Below, in pieces: positions 1-7,927 of a DNA stretch of 16,295 nt. This DNA is from Glomus cerebriforme. Taxonomy: Eukaryota; Glomeromycota; Glomeromycetes; Glomerales; Glomeraceae. The position numbers were made by a program, and so were the translations under genes. The number at the start of each line of letters is the position of its first letter. The stretch's first letter is position 1. Under the pieces are notes generated by a model that saw only the letters and a program-made list of their open reading frames with translations, made no database searches and had not been told where the DNA came from. The stretch is taken from contig QKYT01000474.1 of the NCBI GenBank assembly GCA_003550305.1, forward strand, positions 22,340 to 38,634. Direction: 5' to 3'.

Positions 1-37
1 TAACTTTATTTTTCTTTAGAATCATGTTTACGAAATC

Positions 38-129
38 GTAGTATGTTGCATAAAGAATATACTATAAGGTAATTTTGATAAATTTTTGTCACAAAAATAA
101 AATAGGATTGAATATTTTATGTATTGCAG
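38..129 (+). other. Candidate intron before the orphan-family exon
   Basis: A 3' splice signal (TTGCAG, 124-129) sits directly before the protein-like sequence. Two possible donors lie upstream, GTAGTA at 38 and the more canonical GTATGT at 41. Only the first keeps the frame open: it joins ATG TTT ACG AAA TC (24-37) to the exon, giving MFTKS before PLDAAEF. The second creates an in-frame TAA. Another pyrimidine-rich acceptor (TTTTTCTTTAG, 9-19) suggests that 20-37 is a tiny internal exon or the start of a small one. This rests on splice motifs alone. Confidence 0.3.
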
Positions 130-451
130 ACCTTTGGACGCCGCTGAATTTCCATTATCAAGTGGCTGGGCAACAAAAGAAGTTCAAAAATATGGAAAGA
201 AAGGTAGCNGAAAACGTATAAAAAAAAGGATTTCAGATATTTTAGAAGAGTGTTTTTTGACTGGAAATGTTGATAAGAGTTATNGAATGACTGCTCAAGA
301 TATGTGGAATTTATTGTCTTTAAAGGCGCAAGAAGGAGAAATTGAGAGTTTGGATATACCAAAAGTGACGACAATACAAGGTTGGATAACCCNTTATGCA
401 GCACANTTACGCGAAAAANGTGCTCAAACAGTGCTCGGAGAAACTTATTGA
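119..451 (+). CDS. C-terminal exon of a Glomeromycotina-type repeat-family protein
   Basis: This 110-codon frame is open to a TGA at 449-451 and is the cleanest protein-like stretch in the window. It holds GWATKEVQKYGKKGS, a basic run (KRIKKRIS), then LEECFLTGNVDKS, MTAQDMWNLL and IPKVTTIQGWI, ending in a short basic/helical tail. From memory this matches a domain found in very many predicted proteins of arbuscular mycorrhizal fungi, which I cannot name; the function is unknown and a DNA-binding or transposon-linked role is only a guess. The ATG at 119 is probably not the true start: it lies just before a TTGCAG acceptor at 124-129, so the real exon may begin at 130 and the protein upstream of the window. 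Five codons contain N (209, 284, 393, 406, 419); two read NGA, which is Arg, Gly or stop. It may therefore be a live gene or one decaying repeat copy. Confidence 0.55.
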   Translation: MYCRPLDAAEFPLSSGWATKEVQKYGKKGSXKRIKKRISDILEECFLTGNVDKSYXMTAQDMWNLLSLKAQEGEIESLDIPKVTTIQGWITXYAAXLREKXAQTVLGETY

Positions 452-846
452 TAATATATGCGTGTATATAACATAGTAATTTAGGCCAGAATCTGGCGAA
501 GCGTCAAATAAAAGTAAAAAAGTTTATTGTAAAATTTTTTTAAAAAATATATTATTGAAAATTTCAGGATAAATGTCATGTATTACAATTGTTTTTATTG
601 CATTTAAATACGTATAAAGTATGGTTACCTAAGAACAAAAAACTGGGTTTTNNAAAAAAAGTATTAGTGATCNGCAAAATGTTGCACCAAAATTACATAT
701 GAATTTTTTGCAGTTGACTCACGTATCACGAATTAATCTTTTTAAAGTTGATGATATATCTTCGCATAATTGGGAATTTGATATGTATAGAAATCATTCT
801 GCATCACCAGATCTTCCTACCGAAAATGGCATATCAGAATATGCCA
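452..846. other. Non-coding stretch between two broken genes
   Basis: Apart from the GCCAGA palindrome and the 825-848 hairpin I see no feature here. It is AT-rich and contains Ns at 652-653 and 673. The open frame at 699-881 on the plus strand has no recognisable protein character and ends over the 3' end of the opposite-strand pseudogene, so it is treated as chance. Confidence 0.4.
485..497. repeat. Short perfect palindrome after the orphan gene
   Basis: GCCAGA and TCTGGC form a perfect 6-bp stem with a single-base loop, about 35 bp after the stop codon and inside a GC-richer island (about 484-510) in AT-rich DNA. It could be a transposon end, a 3'-end signal or chance. I lean towards the terminus of a repeat because the GC-rich island is so local. 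Confidence 0.35.
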
Positions 847-848
847 TT
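825..848. repeat. Perfect 10-bp hairpin at the 3' end of the minus-strand pseudogene
   Basis: AATGGCATAT (825-834) and ATATGCCATT (839-848) are exact reverse complements separated by 4 bases. The stem overlaps the stop codon (847-849, read on the minus strand) of the acidic pseudogene. It may be a 3'-end structure or the tip of a small inverted-repeat element; the sequence does not decide. Confidence 0.5.
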
Positions 849-1411
849 ATTTTTTCAGATTACCAGAAAGAATCTCTTTAAGTTTAATTAATTTAGAGTT
901 AAAATTATCATTTTCAAATTCACTTTCATTTCCTGTATCATTATTATCTTTATATCTTTATCTTCTAATTCATAATCATCTCTTCCATATTCTATTTCAT
1001 CATTATTTTTTTTATCTTCTAATTCATTATCATTTCTCTCATTTTTTATTTCATCATCTCTCCTATTTTTTTAATTTACCAAATGCTTTTTGACTTTTAT
1101 AAAAAAAATTAGTTATTGGCTGTGATGATTTAGCAGCTTTAGTAAATATTCCTGAAGGGTCATACTTTTTAAATTTTGTTGTTCTGAAATTTCTGGTATA
1201 TGATTTTTTTTAATTTACTATGCGCATTACTTGACCATATTAATTTTTTCATCAATATATTCATCATCAGAGCTATCTTCTAAATAATCACTAGATGGTA
1301 TATACTCATTATCATTATTATTAGTAACTAATTAATCTGTATTTAAGTTACGAATTCATAACTTAGCTCTTACTTCTGCAGCTTTAGAAATTTTCTTTTT
1401 TTGCAGCACAT
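847..1411 (-). pseudogene. Broken acidic, low-complexity protein gene
   Basis: On the minus strand, pieces in different frames read as one protein. It starts with a basic segment (KKKISKAAEVRAKL, just below 1411), then an acidic stretch (NDNEYIPSSDYLEDSSDDEY, around 1320-1260), then a segment whose bases read in another frame as GIFTKAAKSSQPITNFF (around 1160-1110), then a D/E/N/K-rich tail with an 18-residue tandem repeat, ending LIKLKEILSGNLKK and TAA at 849-847. Several stops and frame changes interrupt it. The basic-then-acidic layout with EYIPS and SQPITNFF resembles, from memory, N-terminal parts of repetitive proteins in Rhizophagus-type genomes, often linked to transposons. I do not know the function. 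A chance origin is unlikely given the consistent acidic composition, but the exact limits are approximate. Confidence 0.45.
958..1065. repeat. 54-bp tandem repeat, two units, coding on the minus strand
   Basis: Two adjacent 54-bp units (958-1011 and 1012-1065) start with TTATCTTCTAATTCAT and share a TTTCATCAT segment. The unit is 18 codons long, and on the minus strand both read as DEIxxxRxDxELEDKxxx, so the repeat keeps the reading frame of the surrounding acidic pseudogene. It probably arose by slippage inside a coding sequence. Confidence 0.65.
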
Positions 1412-1549
1412 TTTTTTAAAAAAAATAATTTTTTTAATTATGATCTATGTATTACATCATGTTACATTAATTTAAATTTTGTTACACAAAAATTATATAG
1501 TCTCAAATTTAGATGCTATAATTAAATTATCGATTTTTAAAATGCTAAG

Positions 1550-1657
1550 GACTAATAATCATTTTTTTAATAAACTAACCAATAATTCTTAAAGCTTAAA
1601 CTATAAACTTTAAAAATCATTGGTTAACTTTTTTGAAGTTAACTGATTGTTACTATA
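1550..1657. repeat. Small AT-rich hairpin element (MITE-like)
   Basis: The core arms are AACCAATAATTCTTAAAG (1577-1594) and CTTTAAAAATCATTGGTT (1608-1625), reverse complements with two mismatches and a 13-bp loop. Similarity continues outward: AATAATC near 1554 pairs with GATTGTT near 1644-1650. This gives an imperfect hairpin of roughly 105 bp. No target-site duplication is clear. It could be a miniature inverted-repeat element or a structured repeat end; limits are approximate. Confidence 0.45.
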
Positions 1658-1789
1658 ACCTATTGGTTGAGTATAGAAAAACGCACTGTATTAAAGAAAA
1701 ATGGACTGAAAGCGGCTGGAATTTTGTGGAATTTTGAGTTGTATTTCATTAACATGGTGATTTAAGCAAAGATTGGCATATTGAGAAAA

Positions 1790-2565
1790 ATATGGAGTAA
1801 ATCAAGCAAGATATGAGGATATCAATGGTCATATCTATCCTTTATAAATATGATTGCAATCGATCATATAATTTTTGATGAACTTCATGTTTTCCTAGAA
1901 ATTGATACTAGCAGAAATCAAAGAACGCGATTTATTTAATGATCTAATGCGAGAAGTAATCATGAAAGAAATGCAACAATTGAAAATATCTTTCTGTTTT
2001 TGGGAAAACAAAGAATCTCATAATTGGGAATATACATCTCTGGGAGATGACAAGAAAAAAGTTTTTAAGATTCTTTAATTTAAAATTACTCTTTAGATCA
2101 TCTCGAGCACAATTAATTCAAAATCTTTGGGATCAGTTTTATCAAATATATTGTGCAATTCGAGATAATACTACTGATCCAGGATAGTTGAAGATTTAAG
2201 TGCTTGATTAGTTATTTTTATTTCTTACACCATTACAAGGAAATCCTAATGATCCAAGAACTTTTATTCAAGGTTTATATTTACCAAGTCACATCACTCC
2301 TTATATTCACGCGTTAGTATATCATGGATAGGAACTTTTAGAGAAACATAAAAGATGAGGGCTTAAAGCATTTTCCTATTCCACTGAGAAAAAAAAATCA
2401 TAATCAAGTATCAATATTCTTTCATAAAACTCTTAAGAATGGAGGAAACCCATTAAAAGAAAATCTGCAATACAAGAAATTATTGAATATGAAAATCATA
2501 CACTTTATTTTACTTATAACCCATTGCCTNAATCTAAAAAAATCAAAAAACTTCGCATTAAGTAA
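1790..2565 (+). pseudogene. Broken orphan repeat-family gene
   Basis: Successive frames assemble into one protein: RYEDINGHIYP (about 1810-1840), MIAIDHIIFDELHVFLEI (1850-1903), then after a frameshift ERDLFNDLMREV, EMQQLKISFCFWENKESHNW and EYTSLGDDKKKV (1927-2070), then FRSSRAQLIQNLWDQFYQIY (about 2092-2150), QGLYLPSHITPYIHALVYH (about 2270-2325), GLKAFSYSTEKKNHNQVSIF (about 2356-2420), and KRKSAIQEIIEYENHTLYF up to TAA at 2563-2565. I recall very similar conserved proteins repeated many times in Rhizophagus genomes. They have no firm name. The conserved acidic residues, the FDELH block and a late E in S-x-E-KKNH would suit a transposase-like nuclease, but that is inference. At least four stops and two frameshifts break it, and N2530 falls in the last segment. 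Confidence 0.6.
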
Positions 2566-2705
2566 AATTATATATACCAATTTAATTTTTTCTTTTATTT
2601 TTACTTTATAATTTGATTTACAATAAAAATCTACTTTACTATACATTTTGTAATTGTGCAATATAAAAATTAAAATGTATATATCCCACCATATTTACAG
2701 TTCCA

Positions 2706-3277
2706 TTAACTTTTGATATTTTTTTTCCATTCAATTAAAATTTCTCCACGTAAAAATTGTGGTCGTCTAGTTCTAATTGTTTTATGTTTTTTAGTTGTAA
2801 ATTGTAATAGCTATTCAAGAGGATCTATTTCTTCTGGCTGATTTTGTGAATTACTAGGAGACGTTGTGAATAAATTATTTTCTCCTACTGGTCAGAATTT
2901 AAAATTTTACTTAAAACTTGATACTTGTCAAGACCTCGAAATATACATCTATAAATTCCCCTCGCCTTGGAATAATAATGAATATTACCAGCAAAAATAG
3001 AAAAAAAAACACTTTCAGAACATGGTATAGAAAATAATTTCTTTCCCATAGACCTAAAGTTTAAAATAACTTTTTGTGTATTTCTGCAACTAAAATTTGT
3101 TTAAATTCAGCAACAGTATTAGCTGGTAATTCATCAAGTTCCTGGTGACGTTTATTATATCTTTATACATTTTGTTAGTATCATGTTAAATCCTTTAAGT
3201 TCTTGAATTCTTTTTTGCATGGAGTTATTAGATTAAGAAAGCATTGCTGAAGGCATATATTGATATAATTCAGCTTT
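2706..3277 (-). pseudogene. Broken orphan gene, C-terminal part
   Basis: Read on the minus strand from about 3277: AELYQYMPSAMLS, MQKRIQELKGFNMI, then in other frames KRHQELDELPANTVAEFKQI and LVAEIHKKL (about 3160-3070). Next come SMGKKLFSIPCSESVFFSIF and AGNIHYYSKARGIYRCIFRG (about 3055-2935), DKYQVLSKIL, and finally KHKTIRTRRPQFLRGEILIE and WKKNIKS before a TAA at 2708-2706. The long runs of plausible residues, joined only by frameshifts and isolated stops, make a decayed gene much likelier than chance. It looks like the C-terminus of a moderately basic protein. I cannot assign a family. It ends about 140 bp beyond the stop of the plus-strand pseudogene, so the two are convergent. Confidence 0.5.
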
Positions 3278-3533
3278 TTAATAAAAAATAAAAACTAAGT
3301 AAATAGTAGAATATTATTTTTGCTATATTTTATTTTCAGTAACATGTATTTCTCACCTGAAAAAATGGATGGGTTTGTGAAAAAAGAGATAGGTTTTGCT
3401 CTTAGATTTGTTATTTTTTGGTGGTTTCTAATGATCATTTGAGGTTAGTAACAATTAGTGACATCACAAATCAGATGTTTTTGTGATATGAACGACCATT
3501 TTTGGATCAAATTTTGTGGTCAAAATCTGTAGA
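3278..3533. other. Repeat-like segment at the Helitron truncation point
   Basis: No protein segment is visible here. Helitron coding similarity stops abruptly near 3534. The adjoining sequence (GTGATATGAACGACCATTTT, 3482-3501, then two related units GGATCAAATTTT and GGTCAAAATC) looks like the end of another repeat. I have the impression that this motif recurs in Rhizophagus-type genomes, but I cannot verify it. It is probably the element or rearrangement that cut the Helitron. Confidence 0.3.
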
Positions 3534-3763
3534 TTAGTAAATATGTATGATGACTTTACCAAGGCAGTGTTTTTCACATAAATCCTTTAACAATTTTTGT
3601 AGTTTCATATGAAAAACACATGCCATCAAGTCAGGTCTATTCACAACAGATTTAATGTGGTAACAATTCTCTTGTAACCTCTTGCCACTTGGGATTACAT
3701 ATAAAAGTGACAAAAAGATCAGGCTTTTCAAAGTGACTCACAATGGCCATTGCATCCTGATAA

Positions 3764-4275
3764 CTGTCACCTATAAACCACACTAGTCCGAAATTTCATA
3801 CATGTATCACAAACGGCATAATTCTAGCCAGCATTATAAAATTTCCTTTTATATTATATAAAATTCAAAATTGCATCAATCTTTTTGCTTATATTAAGCT
3901 CATTTTTCACCATTTGGTAAATAAATTTCATCCTATGTGCTGTCATTTTCATCTTCCAATTATTATCAACTCATGATTTCTTTGCAAATTTTTCACTGTT
4001 ATCTTATTTTTGCTCTTTAACTATAGATTTTCTTTTTGATAGATGAGTTATTATTATTAAAATTGATGAAATTTTACTTATTTTTAATATATGTTATTAT
4101 GAAAAATTCTTAGATTTAAATTGTAATAGTTCCAAAAATTTTATAATATCTTGAAAAAATAAACTAATAAAAATGTTAAGCACATGTTGATCTATAATTT
4201 TATTGGTTTAAATTTGATTTAATTTTAATTAAAATTTTAAAGTCATATGACTTTTGTGAAGTTTATATGTGACAG
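3764..4275. mobile_element. 512-bp inverted-repeat element inside the Helitron gene
   Basis: The ends are inverted repeats: CTGTCACCTATAAACCACAC (from 3764) against CTGTCACATATAAACTTCAC on the other strand (from 4275), continuing to a shared AGTC. Helitron protein similarity stops on one side near DAIHISDSGT (about 4300) and restarts on the other at SYQDAMAIV (about 3762), and the interior is AT-rich without protein character. This fits a non-autonomous DNA transposon with terminal repeats of about 25 bp. I could not fix the target-site duplication, so the superfamily is open. Confidence 0.6.
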
Positions 4276-4947
4276 CCATAATACTGGTATCTGGTACCAC
4301 TATCACTAATATGTATAGCATCAGCAACTCATTCTGAGCAAAAAGTTGATTAATTTAGTTTGAGATAATTCAAACAGTATTGTTCTATTTTTGAATATTG
4401 GTCTATGATATATTGCTAATATAAATGGCCTGTATGATGCAACCAACTTTTATGTCTAATCTGTAAATTGTAGGAATAGAATTGCATAGGAGTCACTACC
4501 TTTCTTTGAGTATTCTCTGTAAGCGGTATCACTATTTGGAAATAGCAGCATGTACTGAAGTGGATCATAGGAAGGATATAATTCAGATATTCTTTGTAAA
4601 GTTCCATTATGAAGGTTAAGAACAATATCTTGATTAGATAGTTCAATTTTATAACTATTACCAACCATAATTGCTATGCAGCAACATCAGAAGCAGCAGG
4701 AGCATTATAATGACAGGTATCATGTAAACGATCACAATAAATTCACATCAAAATTTCAGCAGATTTACTATCATTCTGAAGCAAATCTCTTACTTGGTGA
4801 AAATTCTGGATATATGGGTTACATATACTGCAAGCTTTGCAAAATTTTGCTATTTTCATGATCAGTGTCATAGATATAAATCTGAGCAAATACCAGATTT
4901 TGACCTTCATCTGTAAAGATCCTATATGATAATAAATTTGTCCATAG

Positions 4948-5119
4948 ATTTTATTGCGCTTTTCAAAATTTTGCTACCTACACGTATTGTTGTTATTACT
5001 AAAGAATAATTACAGAATAAATTGTCCAGTTTTTGTTCTGTAATCATCTTGTAATCATAATCATTTAGTAATAACAACAATATATATAGGTAGTAGAATT
5101 TTGAAAAGTACAATAAAAT
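4948..5119. mobile_element. 172-bp near-palindromic insertion inside the Helitron gene
   Basis: Two 56-bp arms (4948-5003 and 5064-5119) are inverted copies differing at only about seven positions. Both carry TATTGTTGTTATTACTAAA on opposite strands, with a 60-bp loop that holds a further weak stem (ATTACAGAA / TTCTGTAAT). The insertion falls between the Helitron blocks FQGQDVSNF and GQIYYH, and neither arm encodes anything resembling a Helitron. It is most likely a miniature inverted-repeat element, and the high arm identity suggests it is younger than the decay around it. Confidence 0.7.
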
Positions 5120-5534
5120 TTGACACATCTTGACCTTGAAAACTTTCATCAATATTAGCACCAAAAGATAAGCATACCAAAATTCTGTAATGAAGTATAT
5201 AAATCAAGTAGATAAGAATGAGGATCAAGTACAGGAAATAAGAAAACCTTGCTACCAGTACAACATATAGCAAACCTAGGAAAAGATAGGCTGCTATTTT
5301 GATCCTTTTCATACAACTAAAGTTTTGCATCACAATACAAGCACATCTGATCCATGCTTTTCAGATTAAGATGCCTTTGCTCAAATCCCCTTTGTCAGTA
5401 ATGCTTAACTCTCTCTCTTTGCAATCTTCTTTTACGTGATACAGGAGACTCATTTGAACCAGACATATCTAAATAATTAGCGAAAAAGAAAAAGTATAAA
5501 AATAGGATTGAAGCAATATGGGCAGCGACATGCA

Positions 5535-5737
5535 TAGAGTAACATATGGACATGCAAAGAAGACAGAGGCACAATTCAAGTTAATAAATAACCCAAACTG
5601 CAAGAATTAGCATACTGACATGGGAAAGAGCAAAATAAGTAGATCAATAAATGACACAAACTGCAAGAATTAGCATACTGGCATGGAAAAGTGTACAATA
5701 AATGAATCAATAAATGGTACAAACTGCAAAATACAAA
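5535..5737. repeat. 63-bp tandem repeat next to the Helitron start
   Basis: Units start at 5583, 5646 and 5709 (the last partial), each with AATAAAT, then CAAACTGCAAGAATTAGCAT and ACTGxCATGG. A weaker extra copy lies at about 5535-5582. The array sits 70-270 bp upstream of the Helitron ATG on the minus strand, so it belongs to its leader or promoter. Read in the gene's direction, each full unit holds TATGCTAAT followed six bases later by CAG, a fungal-type branch site plus 3' splice site. A minus-strand frame through it (5764-5576) encodes a 21-residue repeat with FPCQYANSCSL; this may be incidental. Confidence 0.75.
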
Positions 5738-6861
5738 TGCAAATCTAATAAACTCGTAAAGCATCCAGATTGTTCAAAATTTATATTATTATATCAAACT
5801 CCATTTCTAATGTTTATATTGCTAAATCAAATTCAATCTTTATATTTAAATTTTAAACTTTATTTTAATTTAAATATTATATTTATATTTACAAAATCAA
5901 TTTTACTATCATTATCTACAAACTTTACCGATTCATCAATATTCTTACACTTAAAAATTCTTACTTGCATCACTAAACTTTATTCACATCATTGAACTAT
6001 AATTACAAACTTTAAATAAACTTTAACTAAATATCAATTTTATTTTTTACAAACATGACCCAATTCAATATCAAACTACTATACAAATAAATGTAGGAGA
6101 CAATAAAACAGATCAATAAAACAGATTAATATGACATAAACTGTTAAATTTTAAACTTCCTTTTTTAAATAACTTTTTAATTAAAAAATTCATTATCTAC
6201 AAACTTTAAATATTTCATGCCAGTGAACTCATATTAATTACTAATACTTATTGCATTTTACAATTTGTTAGTAGATCGAAGGTTGTGGACTTTTTATTCT
6301 ATTACACAGATATGAATTGTGTGATGTGTGGCATTCTTTGGCATGTCAGCATCTGAATTGATTGTTAAATTGAATGGAAATTATTTTATTTTTACCAGAA
6401 TTACTAATGTTTATTTAATCATAATAGGTTGAAGAGCCTCATTCAGAGGTTAAGGTTATCATAGCATTCATAGCATCATCCTATAATTACAAACTTTAAC
6501 TAATCAGCAATTTTTATTTTTTACAAAAGCAATGCAAACAAACTAAAAAACTTAATGCAAACAAAATGTGCAGTACAAAAATGTGACAAACAACACATAC
6601 ATAAAGATGATAAAGATAACACAACTGTATAATTAATTTATATATGTACTCTAAACATTACAAATTTTTTTAATTAGATTGATATATCAGTTTATACATT
6701 TTTCAGTATACTTTAAGTATATTATCGTAATATAAGTACTGTATATTTTAACCATAAAACAAGTATGTTTTAAGAATATATATTTTTTATAGGGATTCAA
6801 TACTGTACATACATTTTATAGCAGGTGATCATGATGAAAGAATGAGGCTTTAGTTTACATA
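5738..6861. other. AT-rich spacer with short dispersed repeats, no gene seen
   Basis: No convincing protein segment on either strand; the 93-residue plus-strand frame at 5714-5995 is low-complexity AT-rich sequence. The motif TACAAACTTTA occurs four times in the same orientation (about 5917, 6004, 6198 and 6488). The copies near 6004 and 6488 sit in a longer direct repeat. Part of this stretch may be the untranslated 5' portion of the Helitron, but its 5' TC terminus could not be located. Confidence 0.45.
5995..6054. repeat. Direct repeat, copy 1 (partner at 6480-6530)
   Basis: CTATAATTACAAACTTTAA here and CTATAATTACAAACTTTAAC at 6481-6500 are followed in both by ACTAA, CA(A)TTTT and TATTTTTTACAAA. 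Copy 1 carries about ten extra bases after the shared core. The spacing is about 485 bp with the same orientation. It may be two ends of a direct-repeat element or an old local duplication. Confidence 0.5.
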
Positions 6862-7574
6862 GATCTTATTATTGGATCTGAATTAGATAGTTTTGAACTC
6901 TACAAAATAACTTTTAATCACTTCATCTATTGGTTTGTCTGTTGGTACATATTTTATTTCTTAAAAAATTGCTAAATATTATTTGAAAGTGTATGGGAAA
7001 CAAAAGGATCTTGTTATTAAGAAGTATTGCATTAAATATTATAAGAATTTATCATCAGATTTAAATGAATGCGCTATTAAAAAAAGGACTCTAACTTGTA
7101 AAAACTCTGGAAAGCATAAACCTAAATAAGACAACATCTATTGCTCATCAGCATAATAAAAAATCAAAAAAACAGATTGTAAATGTCATGTTAATTTAAA
7201 TAACCCTGAATTCACAAATTATATGTAGTGTTACAACTCATTTATCCTCCATCCATATCTGCAATCGGATATCTGGCATTTTCAGATAAATGGATCAGAT
7301 GAAAGGGATTAAGGATATCCGTAACAGATTATCCAGTTCATCCGTAATTATTAATGGATTATCCAATTATTTTTTTTCTAAAAAAAACTTTTTTTTTATC
7401 ACTACTTTTACTTTCTACGAAATTGACATTTTCTCAAAGCCGTGCTGAAATCATCATTCCTAAGGTTACTACTGTAGAAGTAATCCTTTCTCATATCCCT
7501 TGATAAATTGGTAAGTTTTAGCATTTGGATATTCTTTAACAATAAATAATTACTATTTAATTATTTTATTTCTT

Positions 7575-7905
7575 TTTTTATCTTTTAGGTTCAGTCAGAG
7601 ATCTATAAACAATATCGAACTCGTCTGAATAGGTGTAATTACGACAAATTAGTAATATCAGATTTTTTTTCTTTTCTCTTCTTTCTTTCTTTATTACTAA
7701 ACAATTATTTATTTTTTTTTCATTTTTTAGGTTCGATTAGAAATACTAAATAACTGAACTCATCTAGATGGATGTAATTGCGATAAATAGTAAATATCAA
7801 TTTTTTTCTCTTTTTCTCTTCTTTTCTTTCTTTAATGAGTAATCATTCTTTTTTTATCTTTAGGCTTGTAATAGGATCAGTCGTAAATAGTCTATTAAAA
7901 AAATG
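7575..7905. repeat. About 140-bp tandem array with pyrimidine tracts
   Basis: Three units begin with a T/C-rich run ending in TTTAGG or TTTTAGG (AGG at 7587, 7729 and 7862; spacing 142 and 133 bp). The first two continue with TTCxxTxAGA, then GAACTC-TCT-GAT, xTGTAATT-CGA-AAAT, AGTAATATCA-like sequence and a TCTTTTTCTCTTCTTTCTTT-like tract. The third unit is short. The pyrimidine run before AG looks like a 3' splice site repeated once per unit; no coding is seen between. Confidence 0.65.
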
Positions 7906-7927
7906 GATATCTGAAATATCCGTTTAA

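Larger units (their letters stand above)
3534..5466 (-). pseudogene. Helitron transposase (Rep-helicase) gene, 5' half, broken
   Basis: Helitrons encode a large protein with an N-terminal zinc region, a HUH-type Rep nuclease for rolling-circle transposition and a helicase. The minus-strand ATG at 5466-5464 opens MSGSNESPVSRKRRLQRERV, a basic start, then MDQMCLYCDAKL, FPRFAICCTGSKVF (CxxC and CC, the usual N-terminal zinc pattern) and LLDLYTSL. Later blocks are SFGANIDESFQGQ (about 5180-5140), GQIYYHIGS (about 4945-4915), HYNAPAASDVAA and IVLNLHNGTLQRISELYPSY (about 4710-4560), MQFYSYNLQIRHKSWLHHTG (about 4485-4425), and the diagnostic QDAMAIVSHFEKPDLF and TFICNPKW (about 3755-3685). The last is NRPDLMACVFHMKLQKLL through GKVIIHIY (about 3640-3535). 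It stops just before the HUH motif, so the catalytic His pair, the Tyr residues and the whole helicase are absent. Stops, frameshifts and two insertions make it inactive. The family call is firm. Confidence 0.9.

Noticed and set aside
117..404. 95-codon minus-strand open frame opposite the orphan exon
   Set aside because: It is Leu/Ser-rich with no family features and lies fully opposite a clear protein-like frame; a shadow.
699..881. 60-codon plus-strand open frame
   Set aside because: No recognisable motif and its end overlaps the minus-strand acidic pseudogene; probably chance.
2422..2661. 79-codon minus-strand frame
   Set aside because: It overlaps the end of the plus-strand repeat-family pseudogene, whose residues are recognisable.
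4676..4861. Gln/His-rich plus-strand open frame
   Set aside because: It is the complement of Helitron coding sequence (HYNAPAASDVAA block on the minus strand).
4922..5164. 80-codon minus-strand frame through the palindromic insertion
   Set aside because: It runs across both arms of an inverted repeat and matches Helitron blocks only at its edges.
5535..5737. CRISPR array
   Set aside because: Adjacent diverged 63-bp units have no separate unique spacers, and the setting is eukaryotic.
5714..5995. 93-codon plus-strand open frame
   Set aside because: It is Phe/Leu/Ile/Asn/Ser-rich low-complexity translation of AT-rich DNA without domains.
7370..7400. T-rich run as a poly(A) tail of an inserted retroelement
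   Set aside because: No reverse transcriptase, no matching target duplication, and similar T runs are common throughout the window.
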